From contig NZ_CP141058.1 in NCBI RefSeq assembly GCF_034661175.1, positions 1,426,001 through 1,490,000 on the forward strand: a stretch of 64,000 nucleotides of DNA, written 5' to 3'. Within the stretch, counting starts at the first letter, position 1. Each line of letters begins with the position of its first letter. The position numbers were made by a program, and so were the translations under genes. The notes under the pieces are model-generated. The model worked only from the letters and a program-made list of their open reading frames with translations, did no database searches and had not been told where the DNA came from. The stretch is from Nocardioides renjunii (GTDB lineage Bacteria > Actinomycetota > Actinomycetes > Propionibacteriales > Nocardioidaceae). Shown here piece after piece: positions 55,396-64,000 of this stretch.

Positions 55396-57663
55396 GTGCC
55401 CGACCTCCGCGCCCTCGCCCTGGGTGCGGGTGCCTGGGCCGGAGCCCTGCTCGTGCTGCTGCTGCCCGGGTGGGTGGCCCTCGCGGTGGTGGTGCTGGTC
55501 GCGTCGGCGGCGGTGCTCGGGGTCGCGCGTCGGCTGGTCACTCCCGGCTGGCTGGGACCGACCGCGGCGCTGGTGGCAGTGGCGGGCGTGGCGACCCTGC
55601 AGCAGACCCTGGTCGCCACCTCGCCGCTGGCGGCCCTGGCCGAGGAGGGTGCCGTCGTCTCGCTGCGTCTCGAGATCGCCTCGGACGTACGCGTCGTCGC
55701 CGGCCGCTTCGGCGACCTGCAGGTCGCGCAGGCCAGCGTCTCCCGGGTCGAGGGGCGGGGGAGCGCGTGGTCGCTCGACGCGCCGGTCGTGGTGATGGCC
55801 GACGCGGACTGGCCGCGCCCGCCGCTCGGCACGTCGCTGGAGACCGCGGCGCGGCTGGTGCCCGCCGACGGCGACGTGGCGGCGCTGGTGCGTCCCACCG
55901 GTGAGCCGCGGGTGGTCGCCGAGCCGGACGTCTGGTGGGACGCCGCCGCAGCCGTACGCCGGTCGGTGCGGGCCGCGGTCGAGGGCCGCGACGCCGACGC
56001 CCGCGAGCTCGTGCCGGCGCTCGTCGTGGGCGACGACGGCGGTCTCGACCCGGCGCTCGCCGACGACTTCCGCACCACCGGCCTCACGCACCTGCTCGCC
56101 GTGAGCGGCACCAACCTGACGCTCGTCGTCGGCTCCGTGCTCGTCCTCGGCCGGTGGCTCGGCGTGCGCGGGCGGTGGCTGCACGCGCTGGCGGCCGTCG
56201 GCATCGTCGGGTTCGTGATGACGGCCCGCGCCGAGCCGAGCGTCGTACGCGCCGCGGCGATGGGCACGGTCGCGCTCGTCGGCATGGGCGCCAACGGGCG
56301 CTCGCGCGGCGCCCGCGCCCTGGGCGTCGCCGTCCTCGGGCTCCTGCTGGTCTGGCCGCGGCTCGCCGTGACACCGGGGTTCGCCCTGTCGGTGCTGGCG
56401 ACCGCCGGCATCCTGCTGCTCGCGCCGCCGTGGCGGGACGCGCTGATGCGGTGGACGCCGCGGTGGGTGGCCGAGGCGGTCTCCGTGCCGCTGGCCGCCC
56501 AGGTCGCCTGCACCCCCGTGGTGGCGGCGCTGTCGGGACAGGTGAGCCTGGTGGCGGTCGGCGCCAACCTGCTGGCCGCACCGGCCGTCGCGCCCGCCAC
56601 GGTCCTCGGCCTGGCCGGCGGCCTGCTCGGACTCCTGTGGGCGCCGCTGGGCGTCCTCGTGGCCGCTCCCGCCGCCTGGTCGGCCGCGTGGATCATCGCG
56701 GTGGCACGGCGCGGGGCGGACGTGCCGACTGCGGCCGTGGACTGGGGCACCGGTCCCGTGCCGCTCGCGGCCCTCACGGCCCTGTGCGTGGCGGCCGTGC
56801 TCGTGGCACCGCGGCTGCTGGGCAGGCCGGCCTCCGCGATGGCGTGCACCGGGCTGCTCGTGGTGGTGATGCTGGTGCGCCCACCGATCCCGGGCTGGCC
56901 GCCACGCGGGTGGGTGCTCGCGGTGTGCGACGTCGGCCAGGGCGACGGCCTCGTGCTGCGCGCCGGCGACCACGACGCCGTGGTGGTGGACGCCGGGCCC
57001 GAGCCGGCGCCCATGGACGCCTGCCTCGACCGGCTGGAGGTGACCTCGGTGCCGCTGCTCGTGCTGACCCACTTCCACGCCGACCACGTCGGCGGGGTGG
57101 CCGGGGTCGTGGACGGGCGCCGGGTGGGCACGATCGAGGCGACCGGCCTCCTCGACCCAGCCGCGGGCGTGCTGTCGGTCGAGGACGCCGTGGGCCGCGG
57201 CCCGGCGCTGTCGGCGTACGGCGCGACGCGGGTGGTCGGCGACGTCACCCTCCAGGTGGTGTGGCCGCGGCCCGACGGGAGCGGGACCGACCCGAGCGAG
57301 AGCGCGCCCAACAACGCCAGCGTGGTGCTCGTGGCCGAGGTGTCGGGGGTGCGCATCCTGCTGACCGGGGACGTGGAGCCGTCCGCCCAGGCGGCCCTGG
57401 CCCGCGAGCTGCCGGAGCTCCGTGTCGACGTCCTGAAGGTGCCCCACCACGGCAGCCGGCACCAGGACCTCGACTGGCTCGCGTCGCTCGGCGCCCGGCT
57501 GGCGCTGGTGTCGGTGGGCGAGGGCAACGACTACGGCCACCCGGCCCCCGACCTCCTCGCCGCGCTCACGGCAGCCGGCGCGCGCACCTGGCGCACGGAC
57601 CTGTCCGGCGACCTCGTGGTGGTGGAGCGGGAGGGCGGGGTCGGTGTCGTCGCCCGCGGATAG
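55396..57663 (+). CDS. comEC: ComEC/Rec2 family DNA-uptake channel
   Basis: A 755-residue protein. Residues 1-180 contain two N-terminal membrane segments and an extracytoplasmic domain; the competence core has LTHLLAVSGTNLTLVVGSVL, then about eight membrane helices (LAVTPGFALSVLATAGILLL); the C-terminal metallo-beta-lactamase domain has VGQGDGLVLRAG, LTHFHADHVGGV and HHGSRHQDLDW with metal His/Asp. It degrades one strand and transports DNA. GTG 55396 follows the comEA stop by three bases. The stop TAG is part of the holA TAGAGT box. Confidence 0.94.
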   Translation: MPDLRALALGAGAWAGALLVLLLPGWVALAVVVLVASAAVLGVARRLVTPGWLGPTAALVAVAGVATLQQTLVATSPLAALAEEGAVVSLRLEIASDVRVVAGRFGDLQVAQASVSRVEGRGSAWSLDAPVVVMADADWPRPPLGTSLETAARLVPADGDVAALVRPTGEPRVVAEPDVWWDAAAAVRRSVRAAVEGRDADARELVPALVVGDDGGLDPALADDFRTTGLTHLLAVSGTNLTLVVGSVLVLGRWLGVRGRWLHALAAVGIVGFVMTARAEPSVVRAAAMGTVALVGMGANGRSRGARALGVAVLGLLLVWPRLAVTPGFALSVLATAGILLLAPPWRDALMRWTPRWVAEAVSVPLAAQVACTPVVAALSGQVSLVAVGANLLAAPAVAPATVLGLAGGLLGLLWAPLGVLVAAPAAWSAAWIIAVARRGADVPTAAVDWGTGPVPLAALTALCVAAVLVAPRLLGRPASAMACTGLLVVVMLVRPPIPGWPPRGWVLAVCDVGQGDGLVLRAGDHDAVVVDAGPEPAPMDACLDRLEVTSVPLLVLTHFHADHVGGVAGVVDGRRVGTIEATGLLDPAAGVLSVEDAVGRGPALSAYGATRVVGDVTLQVVWPRPDGSGTDPSESAPNNASVVLVAEVSGVRILLTGDVEPSAQAALARELPELRVDVLKVPHHGSRHQDLDWLASLGARLALVSVGEGNDYGHPAPDLLAALTAAGARTWRTDLSGDLVVVEREGGVGVVARG

Positions 57664-57675
57664 AGTTGCCGCACC
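57661..57675 (+). promoter_or_regulatory. holA -10 element
   Basis: TAGAGT (57661-57666), whose first three bases are the comEC stop, lies nine bases before the holA ATG; a near-leaderless transcript is likely. Confidence 0.4.
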
Positions 57676-58662
57676 ATGGCACGCACCCCCTCCGCCGCGC
57701 AGGTCCTCGGCCACGTCGTCCTCGTGACGGGCAAGGAGGAATACCTCTCCGCGCGCACCGTCGCCTCGGTCCGCGAGGCCGTGCGGGCCCACGACGTCGA
57801 GGCCGAGCTGGCCGAGTCCGCGGCGTCCGACCTGACGCTGGCCTCCCTCGGGGAGATGTCCGCGCCGTCGCTGTTCTCGACCGTGCGGTGCGTGGTCGTG
57901 CGGGGCCTGGAGGACCTCCCCGACGAGTCGGTCGACGGCCTGCTGTCCTACTGCGCCGCCCCGGCCGACGACGTCGCGCTGGTGCTCGTGCACTCCGGCG
58001 GGGCGAAGGGAAGCGGCGTGCTGACCAAGCTGCGCAAGCTGTCGGCCGTGACCGAGGTGAAGTCCGAGGAGGTCCGGGCCAACGAGATGCCCGGCTTCGT
58101 GACCTCCGAGGTGGCCTCGCGCGGCGCCAAGATCACCTCCGACGCCGCGACGTTCCTCGTGCAGGCGGTGGGCAACGACCTCCGCTCGCTCGCCGCGGCC
58201 GCCGACCAGCTCACCAACGACTACCCCGGCGAGCAGCTCACCGTCGAGAAGGTCCAGCGCTACTTCGGTGGACGCGCGGAGGCCAAGTCCTTCACCGTCG
58301 CCGACGCCGCCTTCTCCGGCAAGCGCGCCCTGGCGCTCGAGGAGCTGCGCTGGGCGCTCGACACCGGCACCGCCGCGGTCCTGGTCACCTCGGCCATGGC
58401 GGCCTCGGCCCGCAGCCTCGCGCGCTACCTCGGCTCCTCGCGCGGCGCCCGCGACGCCGACCTCGCCCGCGACCTGGGCGTCCCGCCGTGGAAGGTCCGC
58501 ACCGTGCGCGACCAGTCGCGGTCGTGGAGCCCCGAGGGCATCGCCGCGGCGGTCCGGGCGGTCGCGGTGGCCGATGCGGACATCAAGGGCCAGGCCCACG
58601 ACGCGTCCTACACGCTGGAGCGCCTGGTGCTCACCGTGGCCGGGCTGCGCGACTCCCGCTGA
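57676..58662 (+). CDS. holA: DNA polymerase III delta subunit
   Basis: A 328-residue clamp-loader delta subunit that opens the sliding clamp. It has VVLVTGKEEYLSARTVASVR, the beta-binding region SLFSTVRCVVVRGLEDLP, ALVLVHSGGAKGSGVLTKLR, then DLRSLAAAADQLTNDYPGEQ and a C-terminal collar domain (PPWKVRTVRDQSRSWSPEGI, ADADIKGQAHDASYTLERLV). Length is normal. It ends convergent with rpsT at a shared terminator. Confidence 0.93.
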   Translation: MARTPSAAQVLGHVVLVTGKEEYLSARTVASVREAVRAHDVEAELAESAASDLTLASLGEMSAPSLFSTVRCVVVRGLEDLPDESVDGLLSYCAAPADDVALVLVHSGGAKGSGVLTKLRKLSAVTEVKSEEVRANEMPGFVTSEVASRGAKITSDAATFLVQAVGNDLRSLAAAADQLTNDYPGEQLTVEKVQRYFGGRAEAKSFTVADAAFSGKRALALEELRWALDTGTAAVLVTSAMAASARSLARYLGSSRGARDADLARDLGVPPWKVRTVRDQSRSWSPEGIAAAVRAVAVADADIKGQAHDASYTLERLVLTVAGLRDSR

Positions 58663-58680
58663 GGTCCCCGAAATGCGAAA

Positions 58681-58703
58681 ACACCCGCCACGTGGGCGGG
58701 TGT
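58681..58703. terminator. rpsT/holA convergent terminator
   Basis: ACACCCGCC (58681-58689) and GGCGGGTGT (58695-58703) form a nine-base stem with loop ACGTG. On the minus strand it is followed by TTTTCG, so it mainly ends rpsT; on the plus strand the tail is CTTGC. Confidence 0.8.
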
Positions 58704-58722
58704 CTTGCTCAGCAGGCCCGGG

Positions 58723-58983
58723 TCAGAGCGACGCGGCCTTCTTGGCGATCGACGACTTGCGGTTGGCCGCCTGGTTGGAGTGGATGACACCCTTCGACGC
58801 GGCCTTGTCGAGCGCGCGCATCGCGTCGCGGCCGGCAGCCGCAGCGGCGTCCTTGTCACCGGTCTCCGACAGCTCGCGGAACTTGCGGACCGCGGTCTTC
58901 AGGCGCGACTTCACGGCCTGGTTGCGCTGACGGCGCACCTCGTTCTGCTTGTTGCGCTTGATCTGGGACTTGATGTTCGCCAC
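58723..58983 (-). CDS. rpsT: 30S ribosomal protein S20
   Basis: An 86-residue basic protein, [20 protein letters not shown] to [14 protein letters not shown], matching bacterial bS20, which binds 16S rRNA and stabilises the 30S body. The start codon is GTG at 58983 preceded by GAGGA. It is monocistronic and conserved beside holA in actinobacteria. Confidence 0.97.
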   Translation of the reverse strand: MANIKSQIKRNKQNEVRRQRNQAVKSRLKTAVRKFRELSETGDKDAAAAAGRDAMRALDKAASKGVIHSNQAANRKSSIAKKAASL

Positions 58984-59137
58984 GTGTGGATCCTCGGATG
59001 CTCGAACTGGTCAGGAAAAGGAAGTCTCGTGATTGTCGGCTGCCTGGCAACCCCCCAGATGCAGCAGAGGGTCGGGTGCCGGACATGCAGGGAGAAACAC
59101 TACCGCCACGCGTGCCGCCCGCCCAAATCGTTCGAGG

Positions 59138-60082
59138 TCAGCGGCCGGTGCGGCGTGCGACGGCTTCCAGCATGCGCCGCGACTCGCGGATCCGGAAATC
59201 GTTGAGCGTCGGCAGGTTGACGTCGACCGCGACGACCGAGCGCACCGCCATGTGGGCGGCGAAGCCGGCGAGGAAGGCCGTCACGGCGTCGTCGCCGGCC
59301 GCAGCGAGGGCGGGGGAGGACCCGGCCGAGTCGTCGAACCACGGCTCGTCGACGCGCTCCATCCGGGCGAGCAGGGCGTCCACCCACGCCGGTCCCCGCG
59401 CTGCGAGGCCCCAGTCGAGGAACACCACCTCGCCGTCGGGGCGACGCAGCAGGTTGTCCACCCGGATGTCCCAGTGCGCCAGGTGCGACATCGGTCGGGC
59501 CGCGTGGTCGCGGAGCACCTCTGCCCAGCCGTGGGGATCGCCGCGCAGCCAGTCGGGCACCGGGGCCGCGGCGGGTGCGTCCGCGAGCGTCGCGAGGCAG
59601 TCGGCCCACTTGCGGAGGACGAGCGCGACGTCCACGAGGTCGAGCGACGCGGGGACGGTGCGCTGCTGCAGGACGGCGGAGAGCCGGTCGGCGCCCACGA
59701 GCACCGCCTCCATCTCGCCCGCGTCGGCGAAGTCGGGGTGCCGGCCTTCCACGTCCTCGATCAGCAGGGCCACCCAGTCGCCGTCGTCGTACGACGCCCG
59801 CAGGCCCGCCCACAGCTCGTGCTCGCCGAGGTGGCCCAGGACGCCCACCTCGCGGCGGAACAGGCGCGGGGTGTCGGGGTTGAGCCCGGCACCGACGGCC
59901 TTGACGAACGCACGCGTGCCGTCGGCGCACGTGAGCCTGGTGGCGCAGCCGGGCGACATGCCGCCCACCTGCTCGGCGGCCGCCACCACCGGCGAGCCGA
60001 GCTCGCGCTCGACCCAGTCGCGGACGCCGGCCGGCACGTCGGCGTACGGCAGGCGTACGCCGACCGCACGCGGTGCCGTCAC
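59138..60082 (-). CDS. Phosphotransferase (APH family), paralogue 1
   Basis: A 314-residue aminoglycoside-phosphotransferase-fold protein: GVRLPYADVPAGVRDWVERE, the nucleotide-binding RAFVKAVGAGLNPDT Lys region, GDWVALLIEDVEGRHPDFAD hinge, catalytic HLAHWDIRVDNLLRRPDGE and metal VFLDWGLAARGP. The substrate is unknown; despite the fold name it need not be a resistance enzyme. The GTG start overlaps the stop of the upstream paralogue as GTGA. The two proteins align along their length. Confidence 0.87.
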   Translation of the reverse strand: MTAPRAVGVRLPYADVPAGVRDWVERELGSPVVAAAEQVGGMSPGCATRLTCADGTRAFVKAVGAGLNPDTPRLFRREVGVLGHLGEHELWAGLRASYDDGDWVALLIEDVEGRHPDFADAGEMEAVLVGADRLSAVLQQRTVPASLDLVDVALVLRKWADCLATLADAPAAAPVPDWLRGDPHGWAEVLRDHAARPMSHLAHWDIRVDNLLRRPDGEVVFLDWGLAARGPAWVDALLARMERVDEPWFDDSAGSSPALAAAGDDAVTAFLAGFAAHMAVRSVVAVDVNLPTLNDFRIRESRRMLEAVARRTGR

Positions 60083-61029
60083 GACCAGCCCCGCCGCTCC
60101 GCGAGCCAGTCCCAGCACACCTCGCCCTGCCAGCGCTGGTGGGCGCGGATGTGGGGGGAGGTCGGCGGGACCGGCAGCTCGCACTGCGTGAAGAAGTAGC
60201 CGACGTAGAGCGCGAGGTTGACGTCGAGGGCCTCGGGGTCGACGTCGCGCAGCAGCCGGCGCCCGGCGATGACGGCCTCCACGTCGAGGCCCTCGCCGCG
60301 CGGCCCGATGAGGGCGGCGAAGGAGTCGAACCAGGCGGCGCCGCGCACCGGCCAGTTCCAGTCGCACACGAGCGCGCGGCCGTCCGGGTCGATCAAGACG
60401 TTGTCGGAGCGGATGTCGGTGTGCACGAGGGTGTCGCCGCCGACCACCTCGGCGTAGCGCCGAGCCAGCGCCTCGGCCTCGGCCAGGCGGTCCGGGTCGA
60501 GGTCGGTGCGGGTGGCCCGCAGGGTCGCCCAGCCCTCGAGCAGCGGGGCGAAGTCGGCCTCGGCGGTGTCGAGGTGGAGCTCGGCCGGAGGCGGGGTCAG
60601 CGCGTCGGCCGCCTCCTCGAGCGAGTCGAGCAGCGCGTCCAGGTCGTCGGCCTGCCAGGGTCGCTGCGGCAGCCGGGCGGCGACGTACTCGATGCCCAGC
60701 ACCACCCAGTCGTCGTCGAGGTGCCACAGCAGGCGGGGCGCCGGCACGGCCGGCGGCAGGGCGGCGAGCTTGCGCGCCTCCTCGCGGTAGCTGTCGGCGA
60801 ACATCCGCTGGGCCTTGACCGACGCCGCCTTCACGAAGTGCCGCGAGCCGTCCTCGCAGACCAGGACCGAGGCGAACCCGGGGGTGAAGCCGCTGGTCTG
60901 GGAGATCGCCCGCACGACCGGCGAGCCGCACTTGCGCTCGATCCACGCCCGCAGGTTGGTGGGCAGGAACGCCCACTCGAGCCGGCGCGCGGTGGCGGTG
61001 TGCGGGACGGGGTAGGGAGCGACGGGCAT
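60079..61029 (-). CDS. Phosphotransferase (APH family), paralogue 2
   Basis: A 316-residue protein of the same fold: SGFTPGFASVLVCEDGSRHF VKAA region, DDWVVLGIEYVAARLPQRPW, catalytic GDTLVHTDIRSDNVLIDPDG and ALVCDWNWPVRGAAWFD. It aligns with the downstream gene (WIERKCGSPVVRAISQTSGF against WVERELGSPVVAAAEQVGGM), so the pair arose by duplication and divergence. ATG 61029 is preferred over 61038 because an AAGG site lies nine bases upstream. Translation of the second gene is coupled by the GTGA overlap. Substrate unknown. Confidence 0.87.
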   Translation of the reverse strand: MPVAPYPVPHTATARRLEWAFLPTNLRAWIERKCGSPVVRAISQTSGFTPGFASVLVCEDGSRHFVKAASVKAQRMFADSYREEARKLAALPPAVPAPRLLWHLDDDWVVLGIEYVAARLPQRPWQADDLDALLDSLEEAADALTPPPAELHLDTAEADFAPLLEGWATLRATRTDLDPDRLAEAEALARRYAEVVGGDTLVHTDIRSDNVLIDPDGRALVCDWNWPVRGAAWFDSFAALIGPRGEGLDVEAVIAGRRLLRDVDPEALDVNLALYVGYFFTQCELPVPPTSPHIRAHQRWQGEVCWDWLAERRGWS

Positions 61030-61113
61030 GCCGCGCATCCTTCCCCACGCCCGCCGGACGGACGATCCGATATCCGCTGGAGCCGCGTGGCCGGGAGCGG
61101 CGAGACTGGCGCC

Positions 61114-61641
61114 ATGCCCGAGCTCGTGCTGCCCACCACTGCCGTCCGTGAGTCCTTCCTCGAGGCGATGGATGAGTTCGTCGCCGAGGGCGTCGAGCGC
61201 AGCCAGACCGCCGCCTGGATCGACACCCACGCGCCGAGGTGGTCGCGACCGGACACGTTCGAGACCTTCGTGCGAGCCGTGCGGGCCGACGCCGAGGAGG
61301 ACAGCCCCCGACCCGAGTGGCACGTGCCCTGCACGACCCTGTGGTGGATCGACGGCGACTCCTACCTCGGCCGGCTCGCGATCCGCCACCGGCTCAACGA
61401 CTTCCTGCTCGACGTGGGCGGCCACATCGGCTACGACGTACGTCCCTCCCGCCGCCGCGAGGGGCACGCGACCGCGATGCTGCGGGCCGCGCTGCCGTGG
61501 GCGCGGCGGCTCGGCATCGACCCGGCCCTCGTCACCTGCGACGTCGACAACCACGGCTCCGTCCGGGTGATCGAGGCCGCCGGCGGGGAGCTGGAGGACG
61601 TGCGGGGCGTGAAGCGCCGCTACTGGGTGCCCACCGCCTGA
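61114..61641 (+). CDS. GNAT-family N-acetyltransferase
   Basis: A 175-residue acetyltransferase: residues 1-75 form a helical lead-in, then WWIDGDSYLGRLAIRHRLND, the CoA-binding motif A GGHIGYDVRPSRRREGHATA (RxxGxA-like) and LVTCDVDNHGSVRVIEAAGG, closing KRRYWVPTA. Family: acetyl-CoA-dependent N-acetylation; the substrate is unknown. It diverges from the phosphotransferase pair. Confidence 0.88.
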   Translation: MPELVLPTTAVRESFLEAMDEFVAEGVERSQTAAWIDTHAPRWSRPDTFETFVRAVRADAEEDSPRPEWHVPCTTLWWIDGDSYLGRLAIRHRLNDFLLDVGGHIGYDVRPSRRREGHATAMLRAALPWARRLGIDPALVTCDVDNHGSVRVIEAAGGELEDVRGVKRRYWVPTA

Positions 61642-61694
61642 CGTCCGGCCCGGTCGCGACCGAGGCGCCCGGCCAGACCTGGACGCCGACGGGA

Positions 61695-62597
61695 TCAGAC
61701 GCCGGCCGGGACGGGTGCGCTCCGCGTCCGGGTGGCGGCCGCCACGCCCACGACGGCGACGACCAGCCCCACCAGCTGCGTCGGCGACAGGGTCTCGTCG
61801 AGGACCACCCACGCCAGCACCGCGGTGACCGGCGGGCTCAGGAAGAACAGGCTGGCCGCGGCACCCGACCCGCCGCGCAGCACGAGCAGCGACAGCAGCA
61901 CGAGGCCCACGATCGAGTTCACCACCGCCAGGAAGAGGACGGCCACGAGGGCCTGGCGGGCGTCGGTCACCGGCCAGGCGCCCTCCGTGGTCCAGCCGAG
62001 GACCAGCAACGGAGGCGCCGACACCGCGAACTGCACGGCCGCCGACCACAGCAGGTCGGGCTGCGCTCCTATCCACCGTTGGCCGAGCGTCCCGAGGCTC
62101 AGCGTCAGCATGCTGAGGCAGCCGATGAGGACCGCGACCGGACCGCCGGCGTGGCCGAGGTCCGCGCCCAGCACGAGCAGCACGCCCGCCACCCCGACGC
62201 CGAACCCGGCGACCTGCACCTTCGAGACCCGCTCGCCGAGGAGTGCGGCCGCGAGCAGGGCGGTGAGCACCGGGCTGAGCGCGTGGAACAGCGAGGCCAG
62301 GGTCGCACCGAGCCCCAGGTCGAACGCGACGTACATCAGCCCGAACTGCAGGGCGTTCATGACGAGCCCGACGGCGGCCACCCGGCGGAGCGTCGCCCGG
62401 TCCATCCGGGTGGGTCGCCGCAGGACGAGGGCGAGCCCGGCGGCGAGCAGCGCCGCCACCACGAAGCGCCAGCCCAGCACCGAGAACGGGGCGGCGGCGT
62501 GCACGGCGGCGGGCCCGGAGATGTAGCCCGACGACCAGACCAGCACGAAGGCCGCGGCCGGGACGAGCGGCAGCGTCGAACCGGTCCGTGGGGGCAC
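61695..62597 (-). CDS. EamA-family (DMT) transporter, second copy
   Basis: A 300-residue ten-helix DMT protein with duplicated EamA halves: PLVPAAAFVLVWSSGYISGP, ALSPVLTALLAAALLGERVS (the repeat-ending GE) and ASLFFLSPPVTAVLAWVVLD with ETLSPTQLVG. Exporter of unknown substrate, less than 25% similar by eye to the EamA gene at 5.8 kb. A TAGCGT box ends six bases before the GTG start (leaderless). It lies between the GNAT gene and lepA. Confidence 0.88.
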   Translation of the reverse strand: MPPRTGSTLPLVPAAAFVLVWSSGYISGPAAVHAAAPFSVLGWRFVVAALLAAGLALVLRRPTRMDRATLRRVAAVGLVMNALQFGLMYVAFDLGLGATLASLFHALSPVLTALLAAALLGERVSKVQVAGFGVGVAGVLLVLGADLGHAGGPVAVLIGCLSMLTLSLGTLGQRWIGAQPDLLWSAAVQFAVSAPPLLVLGWTTEGAWPVTDARQALVAVLFLAVVNSIVGLVLLSLLVLRGGSGAAASLFFLSPPVTAVLAWVVLDETLSPTQLVGLVVAVVGVAAATRTRSAPVPAGV

Positions 62598-62746
62598 CGC
62601 CGCACGCTAGCGTCCCGGCGCCAGGGGGCCGGGCGGAGGCGCGGCCGCCGAGACGGCCCGCTCCGGCGGCCCGTCGCCGGTTCGGTCGGGCAGGACCCGC
62701 GTGGAAGAATGACGCGATCCCGCCGTCGTACCACTGAAAGCAGTCC

Positions 62747-64000
<1,254 letters not shown>

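Noticed and set aside
59138..61029. Aminoglycoside resistance cassette
   Set aside because: Only the kinase fold is shared; no mobile element flanks the pair and base composition matches the neighbours.

Overview
The window is very GC-rich chromosomal DNA from an aerobic actinobacterium, most likely a Nocardioides-like member of the Propionibacteriales. The evidence is the codon use, a DinB-fold mycothiol-type enzyme, CGNR and ROK-free regulator content, the GlgE alpha-glucan pathway, an ethylmalonyl-CoA (Ccr/epimerase/MeaB) module, a Scy-like coiled-coil protein and many leaderless start codons. The genus call is inference. I see no insertion sequence, phage, integrase, CRISPR array, rRNA or origin. 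Gene density is high and no gap exceeds about 235 bases; the largest gaps (3365-3598, 47483-47710, 11594-11802, 14464-14647, 9501-9681, 35656-35825) each hold promoters, inverted repeats or repeats listed below.

Layout. 1-5.2 kb: the end of a 3-hydroxybutyryl-CoA dehydrogenase, a VOC protein, a large LuxR-type ATPase regulator, an unknown membrane protein and an esterase. 5.2-9.5 kb: a divergent CGNR regulator/EamA exporter pair, an AI-2E-type permease and a polarity/cytoskeletal coiled-coil protein. 9.6-14 kb: crotonyl-CoA carboxylase/reductase, methylmalonyl-CoA epimerase, thiolase and MeaB, which with the gene at the left edge form much of an acetyl-CoA/ethylmalonyl-CoA assimilation set. 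14-20.6 kb: a roadblock-like protein, a degenerate SDR, a GtrA protein, a CXXC-less thioredoxin-TPR protein, pyruvate phosphate dikinase and a Nudix enzyme.

20.6-34.4 kb is an alpha-glucan island. glgE, treS, mak and glgB form one operon in which every junction is a 4-base stop/start overlap; glgP diverges from it and glgX lies nearby. Together they convert trehalose to maltose, maltose 1-phosphate and branched glucan (TreS-Mak-GlgE-GlgB) and degrade that glucan again (GlgP, GlgX). 34.5-39.3 kb: enoyl-CoA hydratase, a small membrane protein, etfBA behind a perfect 29-base palindrome, and a secreted protein.

39.3-64 kb contains a backbone also seen in Mycobacterium tuberculosis (proA, nadD, rsfS, a GpgP-like phosphatase, degV, comEA, comEC, holA, rpsT, lepA), interrupted by tRNA-Ala, rocD, an ArsR/MFS operon and leuS. 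leuS has what looks like a leucine-codon leader peptide followed by an intrinsic terminator. A gene downstream of leuS and degV encodes 38 tandem nine-residue repeats fused to an RDD membrane domain.

The most interesting items are the leuS attenuator, the nonapeptide-repeat RDD protein, the etfBA palindrome, the operator pairs at the CGNR/EamA and ArsR/MFS promoters, and the recurring TANNNT box placed 6-8 bases before start codons. All function calls are from reading the sequence without database searches.
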